Origin: Micropterix aruncella
Taxonomy: Eukaryota > Arthropoda > Insecta > Lepidoptera > Micropterigidae
NCBI GenBank assembly: GCA_944548615.1
Contig: OX155971.1
Location: forward strand, 23,580,782-23,644,781
Reading direction: 5' to 3'
DNA length: 64,000 nucleotides
This document shows, piece by piece, positions 47,168-64,000 of this stretch (within the stretch, counting starts at the first letter, position 1; each line of letters starts with the position of its first letter). The notes under the pieces were generated by a model. That model made no database searches. It worked only from the letters and a program-made list of their open reading frames with translations, and was not told where the DNA came from. The position numbers and the translations under genes are program-made.

Positions 47168-49120
47168 ATATATAAAAAGAGAAGTTCCGATTCACTCATT
47201 CATTCATTCACTGACTGACTCATCAACGCCCAGCCCTAACCCTTAGACCTAGGAAGCTGAAATTTTTAACATAGGTTCCTTTTAAAACGCAAACGCTCAC
47301 TAAGGGCGCATTTTTCGAAATTCAACCTCTAAAGGGGTGAAAAGGGGTTTCACTGTTTGTATGGAAAACCTATATAGATGTACTTTTTAATTCGAAACTT
47401 TGAAAGACTACTCTAATAAACAAATAAGGAAATAGGTGTTTCATGTTTTTTCAAAATTCTACCCTTAAAGGGGTGAAACAGGGTTTTAAAGTTTGTATGG
47501 ATAAACGATTTCAGTTGGACTTTTTATTTCGAAAGTTTGTAAGATTACTTTAATAAATAAATAAGGAAACACGTTTTTCATATTTTTTAAAAATTCAACC
47601 CCTAAAGGGGTGAAAAAGAGTTTCGATTTTTTTTACGAAGAAACGATATAGATGTACTTTTTAAATCGAAACTTTGTAAGATTACTCTAATAAACAAATA
47701 AGAAAACAGGTGTTTCATGTTTTTTCAAAATTCAACCCCTAAAGGGGTGAAACGGGGTTTCAAAATTTGTATGAATGAACAATATAAGATGTGCTTTTTA
47801 TTTCGAAACTTTGTAAGATTACTCTAATAAATAAATAAGGTAACACGTGTATCATATTTTTGCAAAATTCAACCCATAAAGGGGTGAAAAGGGGTTCCAA
47901 AGTTTGTATGGAAAATCGATATAGATGTACTTTTTAATTCGAAACTTTTTAAGATTACTCTTATAAACAAATAATCAAATAGGTGTTTTATGGTTTTTCA
48001 AAATTCCGCCCCTAAAGGGGTAATACGGGGGTTTATAGTTTGTATGGATAAGCGATTTTAGATGGACTTTTTATTTCGAAAGTTTGTAAGATTACTCTAA
48101 TAATTAAATAGGGAAACACGTGTTTCATATTTTTAGAAAATTCAACCCCTAAAGGGGTGAAAAAGGGTTTCCATTTTTTTATGAAGAAACGATATAGATG
48201 TACTTTTTAATTCGAAACTTTGAAAGAGTACTCTAATAAACAAATAAGGAAATAGGTGTTTCATGTTTTTTCAAAATTCTACCCTTAAAGGGGTGAAACA
48301 GGGTTTTAAAATTTGTATGGATAAACGATTTTAGTTGGACTTTTTATTTCGAAAGTTTGTAAGATTACTTTAATAAATAAATAAGGAAACACGTTTTTCA
48401 TATTTTTTTAAAATTTTTTTTATGAAGAAACGATATAGATGTACTTTTTAATTCGAAACTTTGTAAGATTACTCTAATAAGCAAATAAGAAAACAGGTGT
48501 TTCATGTTTTTTCAAAATTCAACCCCTAAAGGGGTGTAACGGGGTTTAAAAATTTGTATGAATGAACAATATTAGATGTGCTTTTTATTTTGAAACTTTG
48601 TAAGATTACTCTAATAAATAAATAAGGTAACACGTGTATCATATTTTTTCAAAATTCAACCCCTAATGGGGTGAAAAGGGGTTCCAAAATTTGTATGGAA
48701 AATCGATATAGATGTACTTTTTAATTCGAAACTTTTTAAGATTACTCTTAGAAACAAATAATCAAATAGGTGTTTTATGGTTTTTCAAAATTCCGCCCCT
48801 AAAGGGGTAATACGGGGGTTTAAAGTTTGTTTTGATAAACGATTTTAGATGGAGTTTTTATTTCGAAAGTTTGTAAGATTACTCTAATAAACAAATAAGA
48901 AAACAGGTGTTTCATGTTTTTCCAAAATTCAACCCCTAAAGGGGTGAAACGGGGTTTCAAAATTTGTATGAATGAACAATATTAGATGTGCTTTTTATTT
49001 CTAAACTTTGTAAGATTACTCTAACAAATAAATAAGGAAACACGTGTATCATATTTTTTTTAAATTCAACCCCTAAAGGGGTGAAAAGGGGTTCCAAAAT
49101 TTGTATAGAAAATCGATATA

Positions 49121-49518
49121 GAAAAAAAAATCGTACTCTTTCTCTACGTGGAGCCCGTCTCTGGAATGCTTTACCCTCGCGTATAAGGATAGCACCTAGT
49201 TTGTATTGCTTCAAACGCAGGCTCAAAGAACACTTGAACCCACGCTCATAAACTTTTCCTTATTTTTCCCTATTTTTTCCTCCCTATTGCGTCCCTTGCG
49301 TCATTATAGGTTTATTTTTTGTTTTTTTTTCTTAAATTTATTGTTTTGTTTCCCTGCTGAATTTAAATGATTAAAATTTAATTTATTAGTTTATTTTTAC
49401 CGCATAACATGTTATTCCACTAGGTTAAGGTTAGCTGTAAGATATTGCTTTTAGGCAATAAGCTCGCCGTTTTGTTAAAGCAAATAAAGCGTTTAATTAT
49501 TATTATTATTATTATTAT
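49121..49518 (+). pseudogene. LINE 3' end inserted in the satellite, (TTA)n tail
   Basis: The plus frame TLSLRGARLWNALPSRIRIA then PSLYCFKRRLKEHLNPRS and a stop is the extreme C-terminus of a Jockey/CR1-type LINE. It is followed by about 250 bp of 3' UTR ending AATAAAGCG and seven TTA units. The satellite unit is cut at CGATATAG and resumes at ATATAGATGTAC, giving a 6-bp ATATAG duplication. Severely 5'-truncated. Confidence 0.88.
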
Positions 49519-50405
49519 ATAGATGTACTTTTTAATTCGAAACTTTTTAAGATTACTGTTATAAACAAATAATCAAATAGGTGTTTTATGGTTTTTCAAA
49601 ATTCCGCCCCTAAACCGGTTTTAAAGCCCCTTCCGGGGTTTAAAGCCCCTTCCGGGGTTTAAAGTTTGTATAGATAAACTATTTTAGATGGACTTTTTAT
49701 TTCGAAAGTTTGTAAGATTACTCTAATAAATAAATAAGGAAACAAGTGTTTCATATTTTTTTTAAATTCAACCCCTAAAGGGGTGAAAAAGGGTTTCGAT
49801 TTTTTTTATGAAGAAACGATGTAGATGTACTTTTTAATTCAAAACTTTGTAAGATTACTCTAATAAACAAATAAGAAAATAGTTATTTCATGTTCTTTCA
49901 AAGTTCAACCCCTAGAGGGGTGAAACGGGGTTTCAAAATTTGTATAAATGAACAATATTAGACGTGCTTTTAATTTCGAATTCCTGTAGGAGTACTCTAA
50001 TAAAAAAATAACAAAATTCGTTTTTCGTGGTTTTTCCAAAATTCAAACCCTAAAGGGTTTAAAAAGGGTTTCCATTTTTTTATGAAGAAACGATATACAT
50101 GTACTTTTTAATTCGAAACTTTGTAAGATTACTCTAATAAACAAATAAGAAAACAGGTGTTTCATGTTTTTTCAAAATTCAACCCCTAAAGGGGTGAAAC
50201 GGGGTTTCAAAATTTGTATGAATGAACAATATTAGATGTGCTTTTTATTTCGAAACTTTGTAAGATTACTCTAATAAATAAATAAGGAAACACGTGTATC
50301 ATATTTTTTTAAAATTCAACCCCTAAAGGGGTGAAAAGGGGTTCCAAAATTTGTATAGAAATTCGATATAGATGTACTTTTTAATTCCAAACTTTTTAAG
50401 ATTAC

Positions 50406-50896
50406 AATAAATAAATACAAACGGAGCTGCCATGGAATTCACTAACCGGAGTCGGGCCCATCATAATACTATTTTTTTTTACACTTCTGGGGGGTGAGCA
50501 GTGGATTCCGGACTTACGAACCGGCTGTGGTAGGTTTAGGACAGCTGTCTTGCCACATGTGAGCGTTCACCTTGCCACCCATTCACTCCCCCTTCGAAGC
50601 CATAGAATTTGAGATGCGCAAATCGCAGTTTTAGATAATTTTTCTAAGAAAGAGTTGATTATTTTTCTGGAAAGGCCAAGATCTTTAAAGAGGTGAAATA
50701 GAGATTTAGCTGGCAGGCCACGAGCGCCAACTTCCACCGCGTGAAGGTGAACAGTGAAGCCGTTCCGGGTTACGGCATTTGCAAGATCATGGTATTTATT
50801 TAATTTGTACTCGTGGTCTTTTGGGATATTTGATTCCCATGGAACAGTTAATTCTACAATAAGAGCCACCTTCCGAGATAGAGAGTAAAGAGTTAT
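50406..50896 (-). pseudogene. R2-group 3' end inserted in the satellite
   Basis: Copy of 28768-29250: the whole 3' UTR and the last roughly 107 codons of the restriction-like endonuclease (from TLYSLSRKVALIVELTVP on). By eye it differs from the 28.8-kb copy by about three substitutions and one T in about 490 bases, so it is recent. The tail is AATAAATAAATAC (minus TATTTATT). The satellite sequence reads ...AAGATTAC before and TATAAACAAATAATC after, so a few bases of target (about TCT) were lost and no duplication was made. Confidence 0.92.
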
Positions 50897-53093
50897 TATA
50901 AACAAATAATCAAATAGGTGTTTTATGGTTTTTCAAAATTCCGCCCCTAAAGGAGTAATACGGGGGTTTAAAGTTTGTATAGATAAACTATTTTAGATGG
51001 ACTTTTTATTTCGAAAGTTTGTAAGATTACTCTAATAAATAAATAAGGAAACAAGTGTTTCATATTTTTTTTAAATTCAACCCCTAAAGGGGTGAAAAAG
51101 GGTTTCGATTTTTTTTATGAAGAAACGATGTAGATGTACTTTTTAATTCGAAACTTTGTAAGATTACTCTAATAAACAAATAAGAAAACAGGTGCTTCAT
51201 GTTTTTTCAAAATTCAACCCCTAAAGGGGTGAAAAGGGGTTTCAAAATTTGTATGAATGAACAATATTAGATGTGCTTTTTATTTCGAAACTGTGTAAGA
51301 TTACTCTAATAAATAAATAAGGAAACACGTGTATCATATTTTTTCAAAATTCAGCCCCTAAAGGGGTGAAAAGGGGTTTCGAATTTTTTATGGAGAAACG
51401 ATATAGATGTACTTTTTAATTCGAAACTTTGTAAGATTACTCTAATAAACAAATAAGAAAATAGTTATTTCATGTTCTTTCAAAGTTCAACCCCTAAAGG
51501 GGTGAAACGGGGTTTCAAAATTTGTATGAATGAACAATATTAGACGTGCTTTTAATTTCGAGTTCCTGTAGGAGTACTCTAATAAAAAAATAACAAAATG
51601 CGTTTTTCGTGGTTTTTCCAAAATTCAACCCCTAAAGGGGTGGAAAGGGGTTATAAAATTATTATGAAGAAACGATATTGATGGTCTTTTTAATTCGAAA
51701 CTTTGTAAGGTTACTCTATTAAACAAATAAGAAAATAGGTGTTTATTTTTTTTTTATTCTACCCCTAAAGGGGTGAAACAGGGTTCCACACTTTGTATGA
51801 ATAAACAACATTAGATGTGCTTTTTATTTTGAAAATTCGAAGGATTACTCTAATAAAAAAGTAAGAAAATACGTCTTTCGTGGTTTTTCAAAATTTAACC
51901 CCTAAACGGGTGAAAAGGGGTGAAAAGGTTATACAATTTGTATGGAGAAACGATACAGATAGACTTTTTAAATCAAAACTTTGTAATATTACTCTCATAA
52001 TCAAATAAACAAATGGGTCTTTCATGGTTTTTCAAAATTTCGCCCTTAGAGGGGTAAAACGGGGTTTTAAAGTTTGTATGGATAAACGATTTTAGGTGGA
52101 CTTTTTACTTCGAAACTTTGTAAGGTCACTCTAATAAATAAATAAGGAAACACCTGTTTCATATTTTTTCAAAATTCCACAACTAAAGGGGTGAAAAGGG
52201 GTTTCGAAATTTGTATGGAAAACGATATAGATATACTTTTTAATTCGAAACTTTGTAAGATTACTCGAATAAACAAATAAGCAAATATGTCTTTTGTGTT
52301 TTTTCAAAATTCAACCCCTAAAGGGGTGAAACGGGGTTTCAAAATTTGTATGAAAAAACGATATTAGATGAACTTTGTAGGATTACTTTAAAAACCATCT
52401 AAGCAAATATGTGTTTAGTATTTTTTTGAAATTTCACCCCTAAAGGCGTAAAAAGGGGTGTTTAAGTTTGTATGGAGAAACGATATTAGATGAACTTTTT
52501 ATTTTGAAACTTTGTAGGATAACTCTAATAAACAAATAATTAAATACGTCTTTCGCGTTTTTTTACAATTCAACCCCTAAAGGCGTGAAAAGGGGTTTAA
52601 AATTTGTATGGAGAAACGATATTAGATGGAAATTGTATACTCTAATAAACATTTAGGCAAATACGTATTTAGTATTTTTTTAATTCAACCCCTAATGTGG
52701 CGAAAAGGGGTTTAAATGATAAAAAACAAATAAGCAAATGCATGTTTCATATTTTTCTAAAATCTACCACTTAGGGGGTGAGAAGGGGTAAATAACCTTA
52801 AAAATCAAAATAGAAGTCGCGCGCGACGGTTCCCGGACGTGAGAAAGCGCTAGAACCTCATTATAAATTCATCATTTGTCTCGATAACATGCGTAGCGCA
52901 AGCACCGCGATCGTCACATCTTCACGCCTTAATTACTTAGTTGATCATCATGAAGTACATATTGACAGGAGTACCTACAGAGAAGGACGTTAGATACCTT
53001 TATATATTACACGCAAAAACTTACCACTTGACTGGGAACAAGGGATCTATCTTAACCCAAATTTAACGCGTGCGAAGCCGCGGGCAACAGCTA

Positions 53094-53864
<771 letters not shown>

Positions 53865-53867
53865 AAT

Positions 53868-54128
53868 ATAGATAAACTATCGATAATATTGCCAATCCCA
53901 ACAAGCTCTTGGGACATTAATTTTTGATGATTTTCAATTTGCTGAAGCTTCTTTCACATGAAATAGAAGCTGTAGGCAGAATTACATAAAATCTGAAAGC
54001 TATGTTTGTTAGGAAATACATCCTGTAAATCGTGTTTAAGAGCTTTCATTTACCTGGCATTGTTTGGTAGTTTGTTTAGATCAAATCTCGCAAGCTGAAT
54101 TAGAACCATTTCCTCCTATGAAATTAAA
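53868..54128 (-). pseudogene. hAT transposase dimerisation region, block 1
   Basis: The minus strand reads [20 protein letters not shown] then LKIIK and, after a one-base shift, the ELVG and LAILSI end. This is the h[10 protein letters not shown] region. Its continuation [18 protein letters not shown] lies beyond the (TA)n tract at 46047-46105. Duplicated at 61926-62190. It runs into the assembly gap. Confidence 0.85.
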
Positions 54129-54328
54129 NNNNNNNNNNNNNNNNNNNNNNNNNNNNNNNNNNNNNNNNNNNNNNNNNNNNNNNNNNNNNNNNNNNNNNNN
54201 NNNNNNNNNNNNNNNNNNNNNNNNNNNNNNNNNNNNNNNNNNNNNNNNNNNNNNNNNNNNNNNNNNNNNNNNNNNNNNNNNNNNNNNNNNNNNNNNNNNN
54301 NNNNNNNNNNNNNNNNNNNNNNNNNNNN
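54129..54328. other. Assembly gap (200 N)
   Basis: Exactly 200 N, a conventional placeholder, so true length is unknown. The gap falls inside the hAT fragment. The sequence after it (54329-54358) is the inverse of 56073-56102. Confidence 0.99.
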
Positions 54329-54415
54329 CAAACTATAGTATCCGCAGTACAAACTGGCGACTGGGCAATTAGAGACAGTTAACATAGGAATGGTACCATG
54401 TCGATAAAATATTTA

Positions 54416-55050
54416 TCTATACTAATATTATAAAGAGGTAAAGTTTGTGATGTTGTAGGAAGTAATCTCTGGATCTACTGAACCGATTTTGAAAATTCTT
54501 TTACCAATAGAAAGCCACATTATTTGTGAGTGTTATAAGTTATATATTAATCCGAAAACTGAAAAGACCTTTTCGTGGTAGTCGGATTTGCAAAGTAAGT
54601 CGGAGAATAAGCGGTCGAACAAAAACGTTTCTAACTAACACTGCCTTAACGATGAAAGATATATGATAAAGTTCTAGAGAAAAGTTGTAGAGCTTGATAA
54701 TGCCTACAAAAAAGTCAGCGACAGCATATGTCTAACTTTTATATTATATTAATTATGAATTCTTATCAAAATAAGTAAATTTATCGTCTCAAGTGTTTAA
54801 AACAAAAGACTTTTCCATTTTACTGCATAAATAATTTATAATTAAAGAGATAATACGACATAGGTATGGAACCGTATCGTAATCTGTACTTCTATACTAA
54901 TATTATAAAGAGGTAAAGTTTGTGACGTTGTAGGAAGTAATCTCTGGATATACTGAACCGATTTTGAAAATTCTTTTACCAATAGAAAGCCACATTATTT
55001 GTGAGTGTCATAGGCTATATATTAATCCTAAAATTGAAAAGACTTTACTT
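54416..55050 (+). mobile_element. Two overlapping Helitron 5' fragments
   Basis: TCTATACTAATATTATAAAG with GAGGTAAAGTTTGTGA starts at 54416 and again at 54892. The first copy runs for about 475 bp and matches the inverse of 41165-41745. The second is cut off after about 155 bp near 55045. The same family is complete at 40838-42327. No 3' hairpin or CTAG end is present here. Confidence 0.85.
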
Positions 55051-55282
55051 GCTAAAATTAGATAGATAAAATTCCTAGATTTAGCCAAAAGCGGTGAGTA
55101 AATACCGTAATAGGTGGTAAGTAGCTAACCGATTAGGACTATTAATTGTAGTAACCGTAACAGCTCGATTTCGACATTTTATGACATTTTAACGACGCTT
55201 TTGCCAAATTAGTTTTCGTCTACTTTAATTATTGTGCGTACTGTGTAGGTCATTAGGCATTATTGATAACAAAATATTCTGC

Positions 55283-55290
55283 TATAAAAG
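55283..55290 (+). promoter_or_regulatory. TATA box candidate for the 96-codon gene
   Basis: TATAAAAG, 60 bases before the ATG, with TCATTCG about 30 bases downstream as a possible initiator. Spacing is right for an insect core promoter. Confidence 0.45.
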
Positions 55291-55349
55291 GCTTAATGTC
55301 AAAGAGCATAACTCATTCGTTATACGAACTCTATTTGTGAATCTACATC

Positions 55350-55640
55350 ATGATGGAAGATTTTTGCAAAACTAATTTGACCAAGTTAAGAAGTGATGTT
55401 AACCAGCAAAGCCGGCATGTCATTCTCAACATTTATAAGTGGTTTCATAAGTTGAAAGAAGACCCTGATGTCATAAGGAAAATTGATTTTCAACAACCAA
55501 GAAAGTTGGCAGCATTAGTTTGTGGAACGAGCGAACGAACTCTAGATCGAATTCGGAATCGATTCAAAAATCTCCAGAACGAAGACCTGGCCAAAGCACA
55601 TAATATAATTGACACCCATTCGCATGTTATTAATCTATAA
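55350..55640 (+). CDS. Small HTH-like protein, transposase N-terminus type
   Basis: 96 codons, uninterrupted, from ATG at 55350 (a second ATG follows at once). SRHVILNIYKWFHKLKEDPD, then FQQPRKLAALVCGTSERTLD and RIRNRFKN read as a helix-turn-helix domain. I recall the same arrangement (VIxNVYxFFxxL ... A.ACGxSxxTVxRI) at the N-terminus of uncharacterised insect DDE-transposase proteins. Here it ends with a stop and no catalytic domain follows within several hundred bases. It is either an internally deleted element product or a stand-alone DNA-binding gene. The open frame with a TATA box makes it more than a random ORF. Confidence 0.6.
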   Translation: MMEDFCKTNLTKLRSDVNQQSRHVILNIYKWFHKLKEDPDVIRKIDFQQPRKLAALVCGTSERTLDRIRNRFKNLQNEDLAKAHNIIDTHSHVINL

Positions 55641-55849
55641 GACGATAGTGACAGTGAACACGAATATGAATAGCTTGCTGACTTTCTTTGTTCAGTTTTA
55701 TTTGTTTTGTATAACAATTATTTTATTGTCAACTATTATAAATTTGATACTTTTATATTTTTATTTTAATAATTCAATATCAATATTTATATGTTTAACT
55801 TATTTAATATTTATCGTAATGAAACAATACTGAAATATAAATAGGATAG

Positions 55850-55925
55850 AAAATGATGCGGTAAATTCGTTTTCTATCCTATTTATAATGTCAAAAAACC
55901 GCGATAGTCTTCGATTTTATAATAC
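55850..55925 (+). repeat. Penelope-like 3' terminal fragment
   Basis: GATGCGGTAAATTCGTTTTC and CCGCGATAGTCTTCGATTTT match 33526-33570 and the inverse of 17425-17495. Confidence 0.7.
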
Positions 55926-56104
55926 TGAAATAATATTTATTTCCCTCGTTTCATTACTTTATCGACATTCCTTTTGTATGCGTAAACTACCTACACTACG
56001 GTTACAGGTATCGCTCTATAAGGCCGTGCAAGTGCGAAAGAGATGGCTCGATTTCGATGATAAATTACCTGACTCGCCACTTTGTACTGCGGATAGTATA
56101 GCTT

Positions 56105-62190
<6,086 letters not shown>

Positions 62191-62214
62191 ATGTTCGATC
62201 AGTTACCATGACAA

Positions 62215-62625
62215 TGCATTTTAATGGTGAGCATGACCTGATTCTACACTCAGGAATGGCTCCCGACGAGGATACTCTTCCACGGTTAACATCACAGACA
62301 CACGATTTTGTATACGCATTTAATTATGCTAACCCGTTCTGAGTTTCACCGCGACAGGGCTGCTACACCCAAGGTTGGCTTCCAACAAGAGGACTCCTCA
62401 ACGGTCACCAGCACAGAAACGAAATTTTGTTAACGCATTCAATTATGATAGCCCGTTGTAAGTTTCACCGTGACAGGGCTGCTGCACCCAGGGTTAATTT
62501 CCAACAAGGGGACTCTTCAACGGTCAACAACACAGAAACGAAAATTTATATAGCATTCAATTATGATAGCCCATTCTAAGTTCCATTATGACATGGCTGC
62601 TGCACCCAGGCTTGGCTCAGGACAC
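62215..62625. repeat. About 119-bp minisatellite, 3-4 units
   Basis: GGGCTGCT(A/G)CACCCA marks at 62357, 62478 and 62596 (119-121 apart), each with GAC(T/A)C(C/T)TCAACGGT(C)A, CACAGAAACGAAA and CATTCAATTATGATAGCCC. A first degenerate unit begins near 62240. Confidence 0.85.
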
Positions 62626-62779
62626 ACCATTTTAATAAAAGTTTGTTTTTAAAAACGTGTTTATACAATTATCTTATTACGTTATATAATATAAATTCTG
62701 ATAAACAAACAGGTTGTAACGGGCTAGAAATTGGGTCCAGTATAGTACAAACATCGAGACTAGCTGGACCTGGTTGCTG

Positions 62780-62854
62780 CCGCCCAGCAGACTTCACCGC
62801 CTGGGGCAAGTGGCCCCTCTTTCTTCCCCCCCCCCCCCCCCATAGATCCGGGCC
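62780..62854 (-). mobile_element. hAT-type terminus with C run
   Basis: The inverse reads CAGGCCCGGATCTATGG, a G run, then AGGGGCCACTTGCCCCAGGC, a common hAT subterminal style. The partner end was not found. Confidence 0.5.
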
Positions 62855-63509
62855 TGTCTACGGCTGTTATTAATTCAATGTTTCAAAGGAGTCCGATTTA
62901 AAATCGTGAACAAAGGGTGATGCGGGCTCATTTCGCAGTTCGCACATTTTCTCATTTCGCTTGGCGGTGGCTCGCATCCTTTCCTCGACTCTTGCCTTCT
63001 AAAATACTAATCTTTCCGGCTCGCGAGAGCGATTTCCATTTAAATAACATTCGTGCCCGCGCGGAACCATCCGACGCCGCCGCACGAAGCCCTCCGCGCA
63101 ACAAGACTTAACTCGAACGAAATAAAAATATTTTATTTAGTTTCGAAATGAGGGAGGGGTGGGGGGAGGAGGGAAGTAATCCGGGCGTATTTGCGCGATT
63201 TTCAAACGGCTCTCCGCCCGCGAATCTCCTTCGCCTCCGTGCAAATTTCCATACAAAGATAACGAGTTCTCCCACCAGAGACTAGCGATTGCGCAAACTT
63301 ATACTCGCTCCGTGTTTTGCCAGAAGCGAGCGACTTATAAGTCCTTTGTGGGGTTCGACGCTAACGACGCGACGCTCTTGTGCCGAGGGCTGGTTCTCAG
63401 TGGCGTGCATCGGGTATGGGGTTAAGGTGGGCTTCCACGCATTACGCACCAAATTTACGTTTTCATAGCTTAAAGGACTGTAACGCTATGCTGATACGTA
63501 GTTTTTACA
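62855..63509. other. CpG-rich stretch, no gene recognised
   Basis: CG-rich blocks at 62925-63110 and 63180-63400 with a G-rich run at 63150-63175. CAGTGGCGTGCATCGGG at 63400 resembles a single hAT end. No coding motif. It may be unique regulatory or intronic DNA. Confidence 0.4.
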
Positions 63510-63890
63510 TGACTGTCCAACAATAAAGAAGTCTGACTCTTACCGTGATAGGCTACAGGACTTTAATATACTGTCGCTTGAGGACCGGCGAACTCCTGCG
63601 GATATGACTGCGCTACATTACATCGTCAAAGGGACGCTGGATAGCCTATACCTAGTTTCAAGCATCGCTCTGAAGGTGCCGCAACGTAAGACCCGGTCTA
63701 TACAGTTTCTTGATCCCCCGAGACGACATTCTAACTACACGCGCAATTCAATTCTTAACCGATTGCCACGCACGTATAATAATCAATTCACAGAGCTTGA
63801 CATTTATAGTAGAAACACAATTAGTCTCAAATCGGCAGTGCGATTCGCCCTTGAAGCATCGGCGACAACTGCAAGTAATTATTGATTTGT
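63510..63890 (+). pseudogene. Non-LTR retrotransposon C-terminus
   Basis: The frame runs from about 63565 (LEDRRTPADMTALHYIVKGT) into a 93-codon stretch (LDSLYLVSSIALKVPQR, RHSNYTRNSILNRLPRTYN, FTELDIYSRNTISLKSAV) and a stop. This is the last part of a Jockey-type LINE protein (DSPYLLSxIxFxVP..., RTNYGxNSPLxRxxxTYN). Homologous to the minus strand at 42400-42965. 5'-truncated. The 3' UTR continues to the window end with AT-rich sequence. Confidence 0.85.
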
Positions 63891-64000
63891 AATATGTATG
63901 TATAAATATAATACAATTTATATATGTATTCCCATTTACTTATTTTGAACGTATGTTGTATAAGTATGATTTATATATGTCTGCGGTTAACTCTACAACT

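Larger units (their letters stand above)
47316..52790 (+). repeat. 137-bp satellite array with four-unit higher order
   Basis: About 33 units around a palindromic ACCCCTAAAGGGGT box. Boxes at 47599, 47736, 47873, 48009 and 48146 give a 136-137-bp period. Four unit types, told apart by the segment after TTTGTATG, recur in order: GAAAATCGATATAG, GATAAACGATTTTAG, GAAGAAACGATATAG, GAATGAACAATATTAG. This makes a period of about 547 bp, with some recombinant units (for example near 48190 and 48900). Divergence increases towards 52400-52790, where units shorten. Two foreign insertions lie in it. Confidence 0.92.

Noticed and set aside
47316..52790. CRISPR-like array of repeats and spacers
   Set aside because: The regular 137-bp period is a contiguous satellite without unique spacers, in a eukaryotic context, inside a Helitron.

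Overview
This is intergenic, repeat-dominated eukaryotic DNA, most likely from an insect and probably a lepidopteran. The pointers are AT-rich sequence, Helitrons with CTAG ends and A|T insertion sites, hAT and mariner relics, Penelope-like 3' ends, a site-specific (restriction-like endonuclease) non-LTR retrotransposon, and many short foldback elements. The species call is an inference from repeat style. I find no convincing host gene, rRNA or tRNA. Almost every protein-like stretch belongs to a mobile element. One 200-N assembly gap lies at 54129-54328.

Layout. 0-9 kb: a 21-bp minisatellite, a foldback copy of a dispersed repeat ('element A'), a mariner fossil, a 5'-truncated non-LTR reverse transcriptase gene, a hAT transposase tail and a small RTE-like tail. 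9-24 kb: mostly silent DNA with four structurally complete short elements (one is a 1.3-kb hAT with a perfect 8-bp duplication), a Penelope-like 3' end, hairpins and two more element A copies. 24.6-28.0 kb: a 3.4-kb element with roughly 470-bp terminal inverted repeats. It encloses a decayed gene with the acidic motifs of a PIN/XPG-type nuclease and a C-terminal Cys-rich motif. 28.8-32.1 kb: a nearly complete R2-group retrotransposon on the minus strand, broken by one frameshift at a 5-G run. 32-45 kb: MITEs of the piggyBac and hAT types, non-LTR tails, and one Helitron inserted inside another with the empty site recoverable. 45.5-62.2 kb: two paralogous blocks, each a hAT transposase 3' end split by a long (TA)n tract. 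The tract of block 1 was entered by a 5.9-kb Helitron carrying about 33 copies of a 137-bp repeat. That of block 2 was entered by a 4.4-kb DNA transposon with an almost intact two-exon transposase-like gene of about 795 codons. 62.2-64 kb: a four-unit minisatellite, a CpG-rich stretch and another non-LTR tail.

Relations. The elements date one another by nesting: Helitron in Helitron, R2-group tail and LINE tail in the Helitron satellite, Helitron and DUF7869-type transposon in (TA)n, and (TA)n in hAT. The two elements most worth follow-up are the long-TIR element with the PIN-like plus Cys-rich gene (24564-28010) and the (TA)n-inserted transposon with subterminal GTCGGATRTG repeats (57287-61706).
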